From the NCBI GenBank assembly GCA_045542485.1, contig JAZQLC010000038.1, positions 1 to 6,758 on the forward strand: a stretch of DNA of 6,758 nt, written 5' to 3'. The translations under genes were made by a program, and so were the position numbers. The stretch comes from SIG575 sp045542485. GTDB lineage: Bacteria > Bacillota > Clostridia > Oscillospirales > Acutalibacteraceae. Below, one piece after another: positions 1-5,231 of this stretch (the first letter of the stretch is position 1; each line of letters opens with the position of its first letter). The notes under the pieces are model-generated. The model made no database searches. It saw only the letters and a program-made list of their open reading frames with translations, and was not told the DNA's origin.

Positions 1-78
1 GACTTTTATAACAATGAAAGAATTCAACTAAAAACAAAACTGACTCCGCTTGAAAAACGAAATCAGTTTGTTGCTTAA
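1..78 (+). CDS. IS3-family transposase (OrfB), C-terminal fragment, left copy
   Basis: Frame 1 from the first base reads DFYNNERIQLKTKLTPLEKR and then NQFVA before a TAA stop. This is the usual C-terminal signature of IS3-family (IS150-type) OrfB DDE transposases, in which a YNNxRIqxKLKxLsPxexR-like stretch follows the last catalytic Glu region. Only about 25 residues lie in the window. The catalytic core and any OrfA or frameshift signal lie outside to the left. An identical fragment on the other strand occurs at the right end. Family assignment is by motif recognition; the exact IS name cannot be given. Confidence 0.8.
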   Translation, partial: DFYNNERIQLKTKLTPLEKRNQFVA

Positions 79-140
79 TTTTTAATATTTTCTACCACAG
101 TGGGTGTTTTTGTACTGTCTGCACAATTTGGACCAGTTCA
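1..140 (+). mobile_element. Right end of an IS3-family (IS150-like) insertion sequence, left border copy
   Basis: The transposase stop is followed by about 62 noncoding bases ending in ...TTTGGACCAGTTCA. Read from the outside this is TGAACTGGTCCAAATTGTGC, a typical IS3-family terminal inverted repeat with a 5'-TG...CA-3' end. The element boundary is placed at 140 because phage capsid coding sequence begins at 141 and the same sequence begins at 6620 on the right side. The opposite end of the element and the target duplication are not in the window. Transposase transcription converges on the capsid gene. Confidence 0.8.
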
Positions 141-141
141 T
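2..141. repeat. 140-bp exact inverted repeat, left arm (partner 6619-6758)
   Basis: Base i on the left pairs with base 6760-i on the right, without a mismatch, from position 2 to 141. Position 142 (g) against 6618 (a) breaks the match. 139 bp of this is IS sequence; the last matching base (141/6619) is probably a chance flanking match. The arms are cut by the window ends, so the true repeat is longer. They could recombine to invert the 6.5-kb interior. Equally, the matched lengths may mark where an assembler stopped in a collapsed repeat. Confidence 0.9.
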
Positions 142-779
142 GTAAGTGTATCGGCATTTTCAGTATTGTATACTTCAGCAGGGTTGTTGTTTCCGTCGCC
201 GCCCATAAGCACATCGATTGCGTCCTTGAGCTGTGCTCTTGCAATATATGCACCGATCTGCTTGAGAGTTACAGTGAAAACATCAAGGTGCTGGAAACGG
301 ATAGCCTCGTATGATGCCACAAGCATTCTGCCTCTCTTTTTGAGAGAAACAAGATTGTCCTGAGTTTTGATTGTGGTTTCAGGGATATATGCACCCTCAC
401 CAACACGGACAAGAGCCTTGTCTTCGTCAGTAAGTGCAGAAGTAATTGCACGGTAGTCAAGAGAGTTTATGCTCGTTGTTGTAGCGATAATTGAGGGAAG
501 CGCATCAGCCTCCTGCATACCCTGTCTTACTGCTCTTGAAACATACTCGGGGAAAAGAGCTGCAGAGTCAGAAGTGCTGAAGAACTTTTCAATAACGTCA
601 CTTTTGGGACCGCTTACCTTGATATCAAATCTTTTAAGCTGACGCTGGAATGCGTCAAGACCTTCAAGAGCAGTGCCTCTGTAATTCTCAGAGGGGTCAA
701 GTTTTTCAAGCTCCGAAGTAAAAGAAGAGGATGTGTTATAAAGACCTTTTTCAAGTCTGATGTTGTCAAAATTTGCCAT
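138..779 (-). CDS. Phage major capsid protein (HK97-like), 3' truncated by IS insertion
   Basis: This is the major head subunit of a tailed phage, which would assemble into the icosahedral procapsid around the portal. The visible 213 residues show an N-arm rich in charged residues, LFPEYVSRAVRQGM (76-89) at the start of the folded core, a probable E-loop around 120-155 (VGEGAYIPETT then KKRGRMLVASYEA), and a spine-like long helix at about 165-190. The ATG at 779 has AAAGGAG seven bases upstream. The reading frame runs directly into the IS end: codon 213 is ACA at 143-141, and the stop TGA is the first three bases of the element. Homologues of this type are about 300 residues or more, as I recall them, so the C-terminal part (P-domain/A-domain end) is missing. 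The product is very probably non-functional. The position after protease and decorator genes supports the call. Confidence 0.85.
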   Translation of the reverse strand: MANFDNIRLEKGLYNTSSSFTSELEKLDPSENYRGTALEGLDAFQRQLKRFDIKVSGPKSDVIEKFFSTSDSAALFPEYVSRAVRQGMQEADALPSIIATTTSINSLDYRAITSALTDEDKALVRVGEGAYIPETTIKTQDNLVSLKKRGRMLVASYEAIRFQHLDVFTVTLKQIGAYIARAQLKDAIDVLMGGDGNNNPAEVYNTENADTLT

Positions 780-798
780 ATTTTATCTCCTTTCCTGA

Positions 799-1140
799 TT
801 AAAGCAAAAATTCCACAGTAGATTCAGAGGGATTGACTGCAAGGACTGTACATACAGTGCCGTCTGTGGCCTCTTTCACAGAGCCGCCCGGACCGCTTAC
901 AAGTGATGTTCTGCCCAGCGTAGGTGCGCCCTCTGTATAAGGCATCTTCACATAGCCTGTCATCTGCACTACTGCATTTTCGTTGTCACTGTCAAGGCAG
1001 ATACCTGTAAAGGCTTCGCCCTCTTCACACATTGAAACTGTGCTGTTGTCTGTAATTTTCACGCCGTAGCCTTTGAAAATTTCGCCCTCGCAGATAAATG
1101 TGAGAGCCTTTGTGTTAAAACCGTTAAATGATACGTTCAT
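799..1140 (-). CDS. Capsid cement/decoration protein (DUF2190-like)
   Basis: This small 113-residue protein has no signal peptide or membrane segment and is rich in short beta-prone stretches (KALTFICEGEIFKGYGVKIT, AVVQMTGYVKMPY, CTVLAVNPSESTVEFLL). That pattern, its size and its place between protease and major capsid genes fit the capsid cement proteins of the DUF2190/Gp24 type, which sit on the outside of the shell and stabilise it. The motif PTLGRTSLVSGPGGSVKEA around residues 74-92 resembles the turn region of that family. The ATG at 1140 has AAGAAAGGA six bases upstream. It starts 13 bases after the protease stop and ends 19 bases before the capsid start. The alternative is a head-fibre or unrelated minor head protein; the family name is an inference. 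Confidence 0.65.
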   Translation of the reverse strand: MNVSFNGFNTKALTFICEGEIFKGYGVKITDNSTVSMCEEGEAFTGICLDSDNENAVVQMTGYVKMPYTEGAPTLGRTSLVSGPGGSVKEATDGTVCTVLAVNPSESTVEFLL

Positions 1141-1153
1141 AAATATTCCTTTC

Positions 1154-2008
1154 TTAAATCATAAAATTATCATTGGAAGATTCTTTCTTTTCCTGCACGA
1201 GCTGAGGTTTAAGACGGCATTTTTCCGCCTTCAGAAAATCTTCTCTTAATGTTTCAAGCTCATCCGTATCAAGATTTCTGCAGATACTGTCAATGCTTTT
1301 CGCACTGATATGAGGTGCCGAAGAAGCTGAAAGCTTTACAATTTCCTGTCTGAGAAAACGAGTGTATTTTTCTGCAACAGCTTTATATTTTTCAATATTG
1401 CCGATGCTTTCATCCTCTGAATAATTCTTCACCGTACCCGCTTTTTTCTGGGCAGGTACAGCCACAAATGACCACTCGTATGCATCTGTGGGATTTTTCA
1501 GAATATGGTAGCAATCCTTACCCTTAATGTGAGAGCAGTGTTCTTTTTTCACATTCTTCTTACACTGAGAGCATATAATCTCACTTACGGCACAGTTAAT
1601 ACTCACTTCCTTCTTGATTCCTGCACAGATTTCGTCAATGAGGAAACTGTTTTTCTCGTTTCTGAGCATATATGCTCTGCCTTTCAGACGGCAGTATTTT
1701 TCACCTGTGGAAGAAAATTCACTCTCTGACTCCTCCACATGGGCAGAATAAATTCTGGCCACCTGATTTTCAGCTTTCATATCGTGGTTAAGAATACCTG
1801 TCTTTCCCACAAAAAGCTCAGAAAGAGTATTAAGGGATGAAATGTCAAAGCACTCATAATCTCTGTCAACTTCGTTATCACAGAGAATAATCGAGAAAAC
1901 AAAAACATCTTCCGGTTTAAGCTCTGTCAGTGAATAGGAATTGATTTTCGCCATTTCCTCTTCGCTGACAGAATGAAGTTCAATTGCATTGTCAAAGTTT
2001 TTCTGCAT
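1154..2008 (-). CDS. Prohead (capsid maturation) protease with Cys/His-rich insert and helical C-terminal extension
   Basis: A 284-residue protein whose first ~195 residues look like the HK97/herpesvirus-type prohead serine protease fold. Visible parts are a start strand VFSIILCDNEVDRDYECF (35-54), GILNHD (71-76) with candidate catalytic His75, KEVSINCAV (133-141) with candidate catalytic Ser136, and the closing strand YEWSFVAVPAQKKAGTV (177-193), typical of these proteases. Between Ser136 and the closing strand lies C146-x2-C149-x8-C158-x-H160-x5-C166-x-H168, a possible zinc site. Residues ~200-284 are charged and helix-prone and may act as the internal scaffold, since no separate scaffold gene is seen. 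The enzyme would cleave head proteins during maturation. The ATG at 2008 lies 3 bases beyond the portal stop; its GGAGG is inside the last portal codons. The third catalytic residue cannot be named with confidence. Confidence 0.75.
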   Translation of the reverse strand: MQKNFDNAIELHSVSEEEMAKINSYSLTELKPEDVFVFSIILCDNEVDRDYECFDISSLNTLSELFVGKTGILNHDMKAENQVARIYSAHVEESESEFSSTGEKYCRLKGRAYMLRNEKNSFLIDEICAGIKKEVSINCAVSEIICSQCKKNVKKEHCSHIKGKDCYHILKNPTDAYEWSFVAVPAQKKAGTVKNYSEDESIGNIEKYKAVAEKYTRFLRQEIVKLSASSAPHISAKSIDSICRNLDTDELETLREDFLKAEKCRLKPQLVQEKKESSNDNFMI

Positions 2009-2011
2009 ACT

Positions 2012-3151
2012 TTAAATTACCTCCTTTTCAAGTTTTTCTGCCTGTGCGTTGTACAGCCTTGCCCTGGCCTCTTCAACAGCGTCCTGAAGACAGATGTCCT
2101 TCCATCTGACAGACGCTTCTTCCGCATAGCCGTTCATTCTGAGGAAAGCGTTGCCAATCTTCAGTAACACGGGTTCAAGAATATGTCTGTAATATTCAAG
2201 CTCACTTGTAAGAATATCTGCCTGCTGGGCAGACATTCTTTCCGTGGAGGACCACGTAAGACCGAGCATAAACGGAGGAAGTCCCGTTTTCGCCACAATC
2301 TGTTCAAGCATATGTCTTACGGGCACTTCGCTGTCAATAATCTGGTTATCGGCACCGATTGCCTTAATCTGCACATCGCCCACTGCCACAAAGTCACGGA
2401 CAGAATCCGAAGAATTCATAGCCTTACTCCATTCAGAGGCAATCTGAAGAGCTCTGTCCTTGGCATAAGCCTTGTCGAGTGCGTCGTTTGTGGGCTTGTA
2501 GGTAACGGCATATCTGACATTTCCCGTTCTTTGAAAGTTTGTACCGATAGTTTCAAAAATTTTAAGAAGAAGTGAACTGACAAAGGGCAGACTTTTAAGC
2601 AGTGAGTTACCCTCAAGATGTCCCGGAGACGGGTTGAGAGCACACATCATCAGAAGCTCGGGCTTCAGCGGTTTTTCCTCTTCGGGAGAATTGAGGAGAA
2701 TGTCCACATCGAAGCCGTTTTCGTTTCTTCTGAGACAGATATCCTTAAGAGCAGTGTTGTAAAGACCGCCGAATGTGCCCGACACCGTAGGGATAATTTC
2801 GCCCACTGCTGTGCCGTATGTAAGAAGCTGGTCAAAAAATGCAGAAATAAAGGCATTCACACCTTTTGAATTTCCGCCTACGGGGACACTTCCCAGAAAT
2901 TTCTGCATTTCTCTTTGGGCGCTCTTATTACTGCAGGTAATTTCAAAATCGCACACAAGTCTTACGATTTTTTCGATGGCAGCATCAATAATCGGCACAT
3001 TATTTCTTAACTCACTGTAAAGACTGAGCCCCACCGAAGACGCAGGTGAAAAAGTGCTGTAAGAATTCAGAAAGCCTCTGTCAGAGCCTGTCTGGACAAC
3101 TGCAACCGGGGCAGGTGTTTGTTTTTTAGCAAAGAAATCTTTAATGCCCAA
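2012..3151 (-). CDS. Phage portal protein
   Basis: A 379-residue soluble protein that would form the dodecameric ring at one capsid vertex, through which terminase pumps DNA. Supporting sequence includes an early helix with SELRNNVPIIDAAIEKIVRL (46-65), typical of portal N-terminal wings. There is also a conserved-looking KTGLPPFMLG (288-297), followed by a long helix SSTERMSAQQADILTSELEYYRHILEPVL (301-329), the pattern seen at the stem/crown of SPP1/HK97-type portals. A charged C-terminal helix ends the protein. The start is TTG at 3151, not ATG. AGGAGG lies six bases upstream and is formed by the last two Arg codons of terL, so the two genes are probably translationally coupled. It is shorter than SPP1 gp6 but within the size range of compact siphovirus portals. 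Confidence 0.85.
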   Translation of the reverse strand: MGIKDFFAKKQTPAPVAVVQTGSDRGFLNSYSTFSPASSVGLSLYSELRNNVPIIDAAIEKIVRLVCDFEITCSNKSAQREMQKFLGSVPVGGNSKGVNAFISAFFDQLLTYGTAVGEIIPTVSGTFGGLYNTALKDICLRRNENGFDVDILLNSPEEEKPLKPELLMMCALNPSPGHLEGNSLLKSLPFVSSLLLKIFETIGTNFQRTGNVRYAVTYKPTNDALDKAYAKDRALQIASEWSKAMNSSDSVRDFVAVGDVQIKAIGADNQIIDSEVPVRHMLEQIVAKTGLPPFMLGLTWSSTERMSAQQADILTSELEYYRHILEPVLLKIGNAFLRMNGYAEEASVRWKDICLQDAVEEARARLYNAQAEKLEKEVI

Positions 3152-3154
3152 GAT

Positions 3155-4417
3155 TTACCTCCTTTCAGTAGAGAAGACAAAAAACTCATTCTGACTTTTT
3201 TCAAGAACTGTTGAAACAAAATATCGTATATCGTCCATAGCGTGGTCATTTTCTTTCCTTACGGAATCCTTTGACGAGGACGAATCCCAACGATAGAGGG
3301 AAAACTCACGGATAGCATCACGGCAGAGAGGTGAAAACATAATCTTTTTATTTTTCAGGCAATCGGAAACAAGTCTGATGCCGTCAATAACCTGATTTTT
3401 TGCAGGAATGGGACGGAAGACACCGTGACGGGAAATACACTGAATGAAACTTGCGGCGGAGGGGTCGACGATTACACCCTCAATTTCTCTGCCTGAGGCT
3501 AATTCTTCCAGAGAAGAGTAATGTTCCTCGTCAGTTTTCTGAACACCCTCACGGCGTGAATCGTGATAGTATTCCCCGAGTCTGTACCAGACGCCGTCTT
3601 TTCTGCCCCACAAGCCGAATGAAGACGGGTTGACCGTACCGTAATCGCAGGAGATGTAATACTTTTCAAGAGGCTCTGCCGGTGGGGAGCACACGTGGAT
3701 TTTTTCACTGAACTGAGGATAAACTATCCCCTCGGCAGCCACCCATTTACCCTCAACGAATCTCTCATAAAAAGTGCCCGAATAAAGGCTCTCGTATCTT
3801 TCGATAACCTTTCTTGAGAGAGACGGGTTGTCCTGCATTCTGAAATGCAGATGAAGACAGTTTTTTTCTCTGCATTTTTCAATCCATTCCTTTTTGAACC
3901 AGTGCTGAGGGTTTTCAGGGTTACAGTTGAACCAGAATTTGGCACCCTCAAGAGAGCATCGTGCAATAGCCTGTTCAACAAACGAGCGTGGCATAAGCGC
4001 AACTTCATCGAAAAGCACACCACCCAGCGTCATACCCTGAATCAGAGAAGCAGAAGCCTCATCCTTGCCGCCGAAAAGGTAAAATCTGTTTGTCCTTTTG
4101 CCATAGCTTATTGTGATTTCGTTTTTAGACAGCTTTTCAGTGCAGACAAACCCCAACTGTCGCAAAAGAGGGAGAATGGGCGTTACGATGTTACGCCTGA
4201 CAGATTGAACGGTTTTTCCGCAGATTGCAAAGCTTGTCTCATTGAACGCAAAAAATGACCAGGCAGTGAAGGATATAGACATACAAAGAGTTTTACCGCT
4301 TCTGACCGCACCGTCGCAGATGAGTCCGTCGAAGTCTGAAAGAGATGATTCCGGATGCCACCAGGACAGAACAGTAAGCTGTTTTTCGGAGAAAGGAGAA
4401 AATTTAAGCTTACTCAT
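3155..4417 (-). CDS. terL: Terminase large subunit (ATPase and nuclease motor, Terminase_3/PBSX type)
   Basis: A 420-residue packaging motor that cuts concatemeric phage DNA and translocates it into the prohead. The N-terminal ATPase has Walker A DGAVRSGKT (35-43), Walker B GVLFDE (133-138, Asp137/Glu138) and a coupling segment FNCNPE (163-168). The C-terminal RNase H-like nuclease shows three acidic sites: Asp258 in CDYGTVNP, Asp318 in VIVDPSA, and Asp391/Asp395 in NDHAMDDIRYF. All expected motifs are intact, so the gene looks functional. I chose ATG at 4417, which overlaps the terS stop by 8 bases (ATGAGTAA). An upstream in-frame ATG at 4552 would add 45 residues that only re-read the terS coding region. 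The stop is three bases before the portal start. Confidence 0.93.
   Translation of the reverse strand: MSKLKFSPFSEKQLTVLSWWHPESSLSDFDGLICDGAVRSGKTLCMSISFTAWSFFAFNETSFAICGKTVQSVRRNIVTPILPLLRQLGFVCTEKLSKNEITISYGKRTNRFYLFGGKDEASASLIQGMTLGGVLFDEVALMPRSFVEQAIARCSLEGAKFWFNCNPENPQHWFKKEWIEKCREKNCLHLHFRMQDNPSLSRKVIERYESLYSGTFYERFVEGKWVAAEGIVYPQFSEKIHVCSPPAEPLEKYYISCDYGTVNPSSFGLWGRKDGVWYRLGEYYHDSRREGVQKTDEEHYSSLEELASGREIEGVIVDPSAASFIQCISRHGVFRPIPAKNQVIDGIRLVSDCLKNKKIMFSPLCRDAIREFSLYRWDSSSSKDSVRKENDHAMDDIRYFVSTVLEKSQNEFFVFSTERR
3158..3163 (-). promoter_or_regulatory. Shine-Dalgarno of the portal gene inside terL
   Basis: The final two sense codons of terL, AGG AGG, are the ribosome binding site for the portal gene. 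The terL stop follows at 3157-3155 and the TTG start at 3151, with a six-base spacer. This site decides the TTG start over any internal ATG, and it fixes the terminal Arg-Arg of TerL. Confidence 0.7.
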
Positions 4418-4889
4418 ATTTTCTTCCGTCCAGCGCCTTTGCAGATTTCCTGATTGCTTCGTAGAACGGCATCGAGGAATCCTCGTCACTCTGTTCGCAC
4501 AACTGCGACAGCTTTTCCAGTGCCTTAAGCCTGTCAAAAAACTTGATTTCAAGTCCCCCGCCCTTGGGTTTCTTGATTTCCGATATGCCGAAAAGGTCCA
4601 TACTTTCCGTATCGAAGCTTTCAGTGCCGTCAGAGAGTATGATTTTCATAGGGTCGGCCACGGAGCCGAAAGCAAGTCTTTTCAGACCGCAAATGATTTC
4701 ATCTCTGCTCGTTTTGTGTGAAATCAGTGTTCTGATTTCCTCTTTGATTTCTTCTCTTGCCATAAGCCTGAGACCTGATTTCTCTGCCCGGGCATATCCG
4801 CTTTTTGATGCTGCCTCACGGGAGTTGCCGTAAAGAGCGAAACAGTGACAGAAGAGAAGCTCTTTTTTTGTGAGTTTTCTGTTTTTCAT
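4410..4889 (-). CDS. terS: Terminase small subunit (Terminase_2/XtmA-like)
   Basis: DNA-recognition subunit of the packaging terminase, which binds the pac or cos site and hands DNA to TerL. It is 159 residues from the chosen start. Residues 7-48 (TKKELLFCHCFALYGNSREAA then SKSGYARAEKSG) form the classical N-terminal helix-turn-helix, with the GNxxEAAxxxGY core of this family. Residues 117-130 (KFFDRLKALEKLSQ) match the C-terminal helix seen in many Terminase_2 proteins. The start at 4889 has AGGAAAGGA seven bases upstream. An in-frame ATG at 4937 lacks a ribosome binding site and would add 16 low-complexity residues. First gene of the head operon; divergent from mgtE. Confidence 0.85.
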   Translation of the reverse strand: MKNRKLTKKELLFCHCFALYGNSREAASKSGYARAEKSGLRLMAREEIKEEIRTLISHKTSRDEIICGLKRLAFGSVADPMKIILSDGTESFDTESMDLFGISEIKKPKGGGLEIKFFDRLKALEKLSQLCEQSDEDSSMPFYEAIRKSAKALDGRKYE

Positions 4890-4943
4890 TTCATTTTCCT
4901 TTCCTGAATTTTTGCTTTTGATTTTTTGTCCTCCCATAAATAG

Positions 4944-4974
4944 CGGAAACAGAGGTGATTTTCCACGGAAACAG
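4944..4974. repeat. Pair of 9-bp direct repeats upstream of terS
   Basis: CGGAAACAG occurs at 4944-4952 and again at 4966-4974, a centre-to-centre distance of 22 bp or about two helical turns. The pair lies in the 5' untranslated region of the phage operon. It could be a protein binding site, for example a regulator operator or a TerS recognition site, but no known motif is recognised and two short copies may be chance. Confidence 0.4.
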
Positions 4975-5046
4975 GTTGAAAAGTCGAAGAATGTTCAAAA
5001 AGTTCACAGATTGTTCACAAAAAGCTAGGGCAATAAGCGTAAAATA

Positions 5047-5074
5047 AATATATGAATGGCACAAATAAAAGCAA
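5047..5074 (-). promoter_or_regulatory. Candidate sigma-A promoter for the phage head operon
   Basis: On the minus strand, TTGCTT (5074-5069) and TATATT (5052-5047) are separated by 16 bases, an acceptable vegetative -35/-10 pair. Transcription would start near 5040, giving a 5' leader of about 150 bases ahead of terS. The region is AT-rich, so chance matches are likely. It also overlaps the region where mgtE transcription must begin. Confidence 0.3.
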
Positions 5075-5091
5075 AAAAGGAGGAACCTGAA

Positions 5092-5139
5092 ATGGAGCCT
5101 GATGGGTGTTATTTAAACAAAAAGGAACAGAAGGATTAG
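5092..5139 (+). CDS. Candidate Mg2+-sensing leader peptide of mgtE (MgtL-like)
   Basis: A 15-codon ORF encoding MEPDGCYLNKKEQKD, with AAAAAAGGAGG placed eight bases before the ATG, one of the best ribosome binding sites in the window. It begins 138 bases upstream of the mgtE start on the same strand. Its first four residues equal those of Escherichia coli MgtL (which starts MEPDP), the leader peptide of mgtA. There, early acidic and proline residues destabilise the translating ribosome when Mg2+ is low. Codons 9-12 contain AACAAAAAGGA, complementary to the 5' arm of the downstream terminator, and the stop codon touches the base of a long hairpin. This layout is what leader-peptide attenuation needs. 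The ORF is too short to judge by coding statistics; the function is an inference from position, RBS, sequence and structure. It lacks the second proline of MgtL. Confidence 0.6.
   Translation: MEPDGCYLNKKEQKD
5116..5126 (+). promoter_or_regulatory. Possible antiterminator arm inside the leader ORF
   Basis: AACAAAAAGGA can pair with UCCUUUUGUU at 5196-5205, giving ten base pairs with one bulged A at 5119. That pairing would bridge the 5139-5190 hairpin and destroy the terminator, freeing the mgtE Shine-Dalgarno. A ribosome translating codons 9-12 would cover it. A second A/G-rich stretch at 5073-5082, overlapping the leader RBS, could compete for the same target. Pairing was worked out by eye, without energy calculation. 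Confidence 0.4.
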
Positions 5140-5190
5140 TCGTATCTTTTATTAAGTGTCACACTTGTGGTATTTAATAATGGATATGAC
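5139..5190 (+). promoter_or_regulatory. Long leader stem-loop upstream of mgtE
   Basis: The two arms 5139-5162 and 5167-5190 pair along their whole length with one U-U mismatch (5148/5181) and several G-U pairs, leaving a four-base loop ACUU at 5163-5166. That is 23 base pairs, starting at the last base of the leader stop codon and ending three bases before the terminator stem. G-U pairs where DNA is not palindromic suggest selection at the RNA level. It may act as the spacer that brings leader codons close to the terminator arm, or as a sensor itself. Confidence 0.65.
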
Positions 5191-5193
5191 CAG

Positions 5194-5231
5194 ACTCCTT
5201 TTGTTCCGGTAACGAAAGGAGTTTTTATTTT
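5194..5231 (+). terminator. Intrinsic terminator/RBS-sequestering hairpin of the mgtE leader
   Basis: ACTCCTTTTGTT (5194-5205) pairs with AACGAAAGGAGT (5211-5222), a 12-bp stem with one G-U pair and loop CCGGU. A U-rich tract follows directly (TTTTTATTTT, 5222-5231). The 3' arm contains the mgtE Shine-Dalgarno AAGGAG (5216-5221), and the U-tract runs into the TTG start codon. A folded hairpin should therefore both stop transcription and hide the ribosome binding site. It can only be a regulated attenuator, because otherwise mgtE could not be expressed from upstream. Confidence 0.75.

Larger units (their letters stand above)
4890..5091. other. Divergent intergenic region between terS and the mgtE leader
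   Basis: About 200 AT-rich bases without a convincing gene. They hold the 9-bp direct repeats and three GTTCA words at 4993, 5002 and 5013. They also hold promoter-like AT tracts (TAAAAT at 5040-5045 for the plus strand, without a well-spaced -35). No tRNA gene, obvious attachment site or long dyad was seen. This is the junction between phage and apparent host DNA, so a remnant att site could lie here but cannot be recognised from one side. Confidence 0.4.

Noticed and set aside
78..112. Terminator hairpin between the transposase stop and the IS end (CCACAGTGG)
   Set aside because: The dyad leaves a loop of only one to three bases with a three-to-four-pair stem, too weak to call.
2183..2575. 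Plus-strand ORF of 130 codons opposite the portal gene, and other antisense ORFs such as 3845-4258 and 4242-4721
   Set aside because: They lie wholly opposite well-supported genes, have no plausible RBS or recognisable domains, and have shadow-type compositions rich in Cys, His and Arg.
4418..4552. Upstream ATG start at 4552 for the terminase large subunit
   Set aside because: The extra 45 residues are an out-of-frame reading of the terS 3' end. ATG at 4417 overlaps the terS stop in the usual way and begins just before conserved sequence.
4890..4937. ATG at 4937 as the terS start
   Set aside because: No ribosome binding site upstream, and the extra 16 residues are low-complexity. AGGAAAGGA serves the ATG at 4889.
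4985..4998. LexA/DinR SOS box (CGAAGAATGTTC) ahead of the phage operon
   Set aside because: The spacing between CGAA and GTTC is one base too short for the Firmicute consensus, and the outer bases do not match.
5011..5045. Plus-strand promoter for mgtE (TTCACA ... TAAAAT)
   Set aside because: The spacer is 20 bases. The -10-like hexamer is plausible, but no well-spaced -35 is present, so a precise promoter is not called.
5167..5229. GTG start at 5167 for a longer MgtE (471 residues)
   Set aside because: No Shine-Dalgarno sequence, lies inside the long hairpin, and adds residues not expected in MgtE. TTG at 5230 has a well-spaced GGAG and gives the usual 450 residues.
4940..5230. M-box (ykoK) Mg2+ riboswitch upstream of mgtE
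   Set aside because: The conserved M-box blocks could not be recognised, and the space is occupied by the small ORF and two simple hairpins. A covariance-model search would be decisive.
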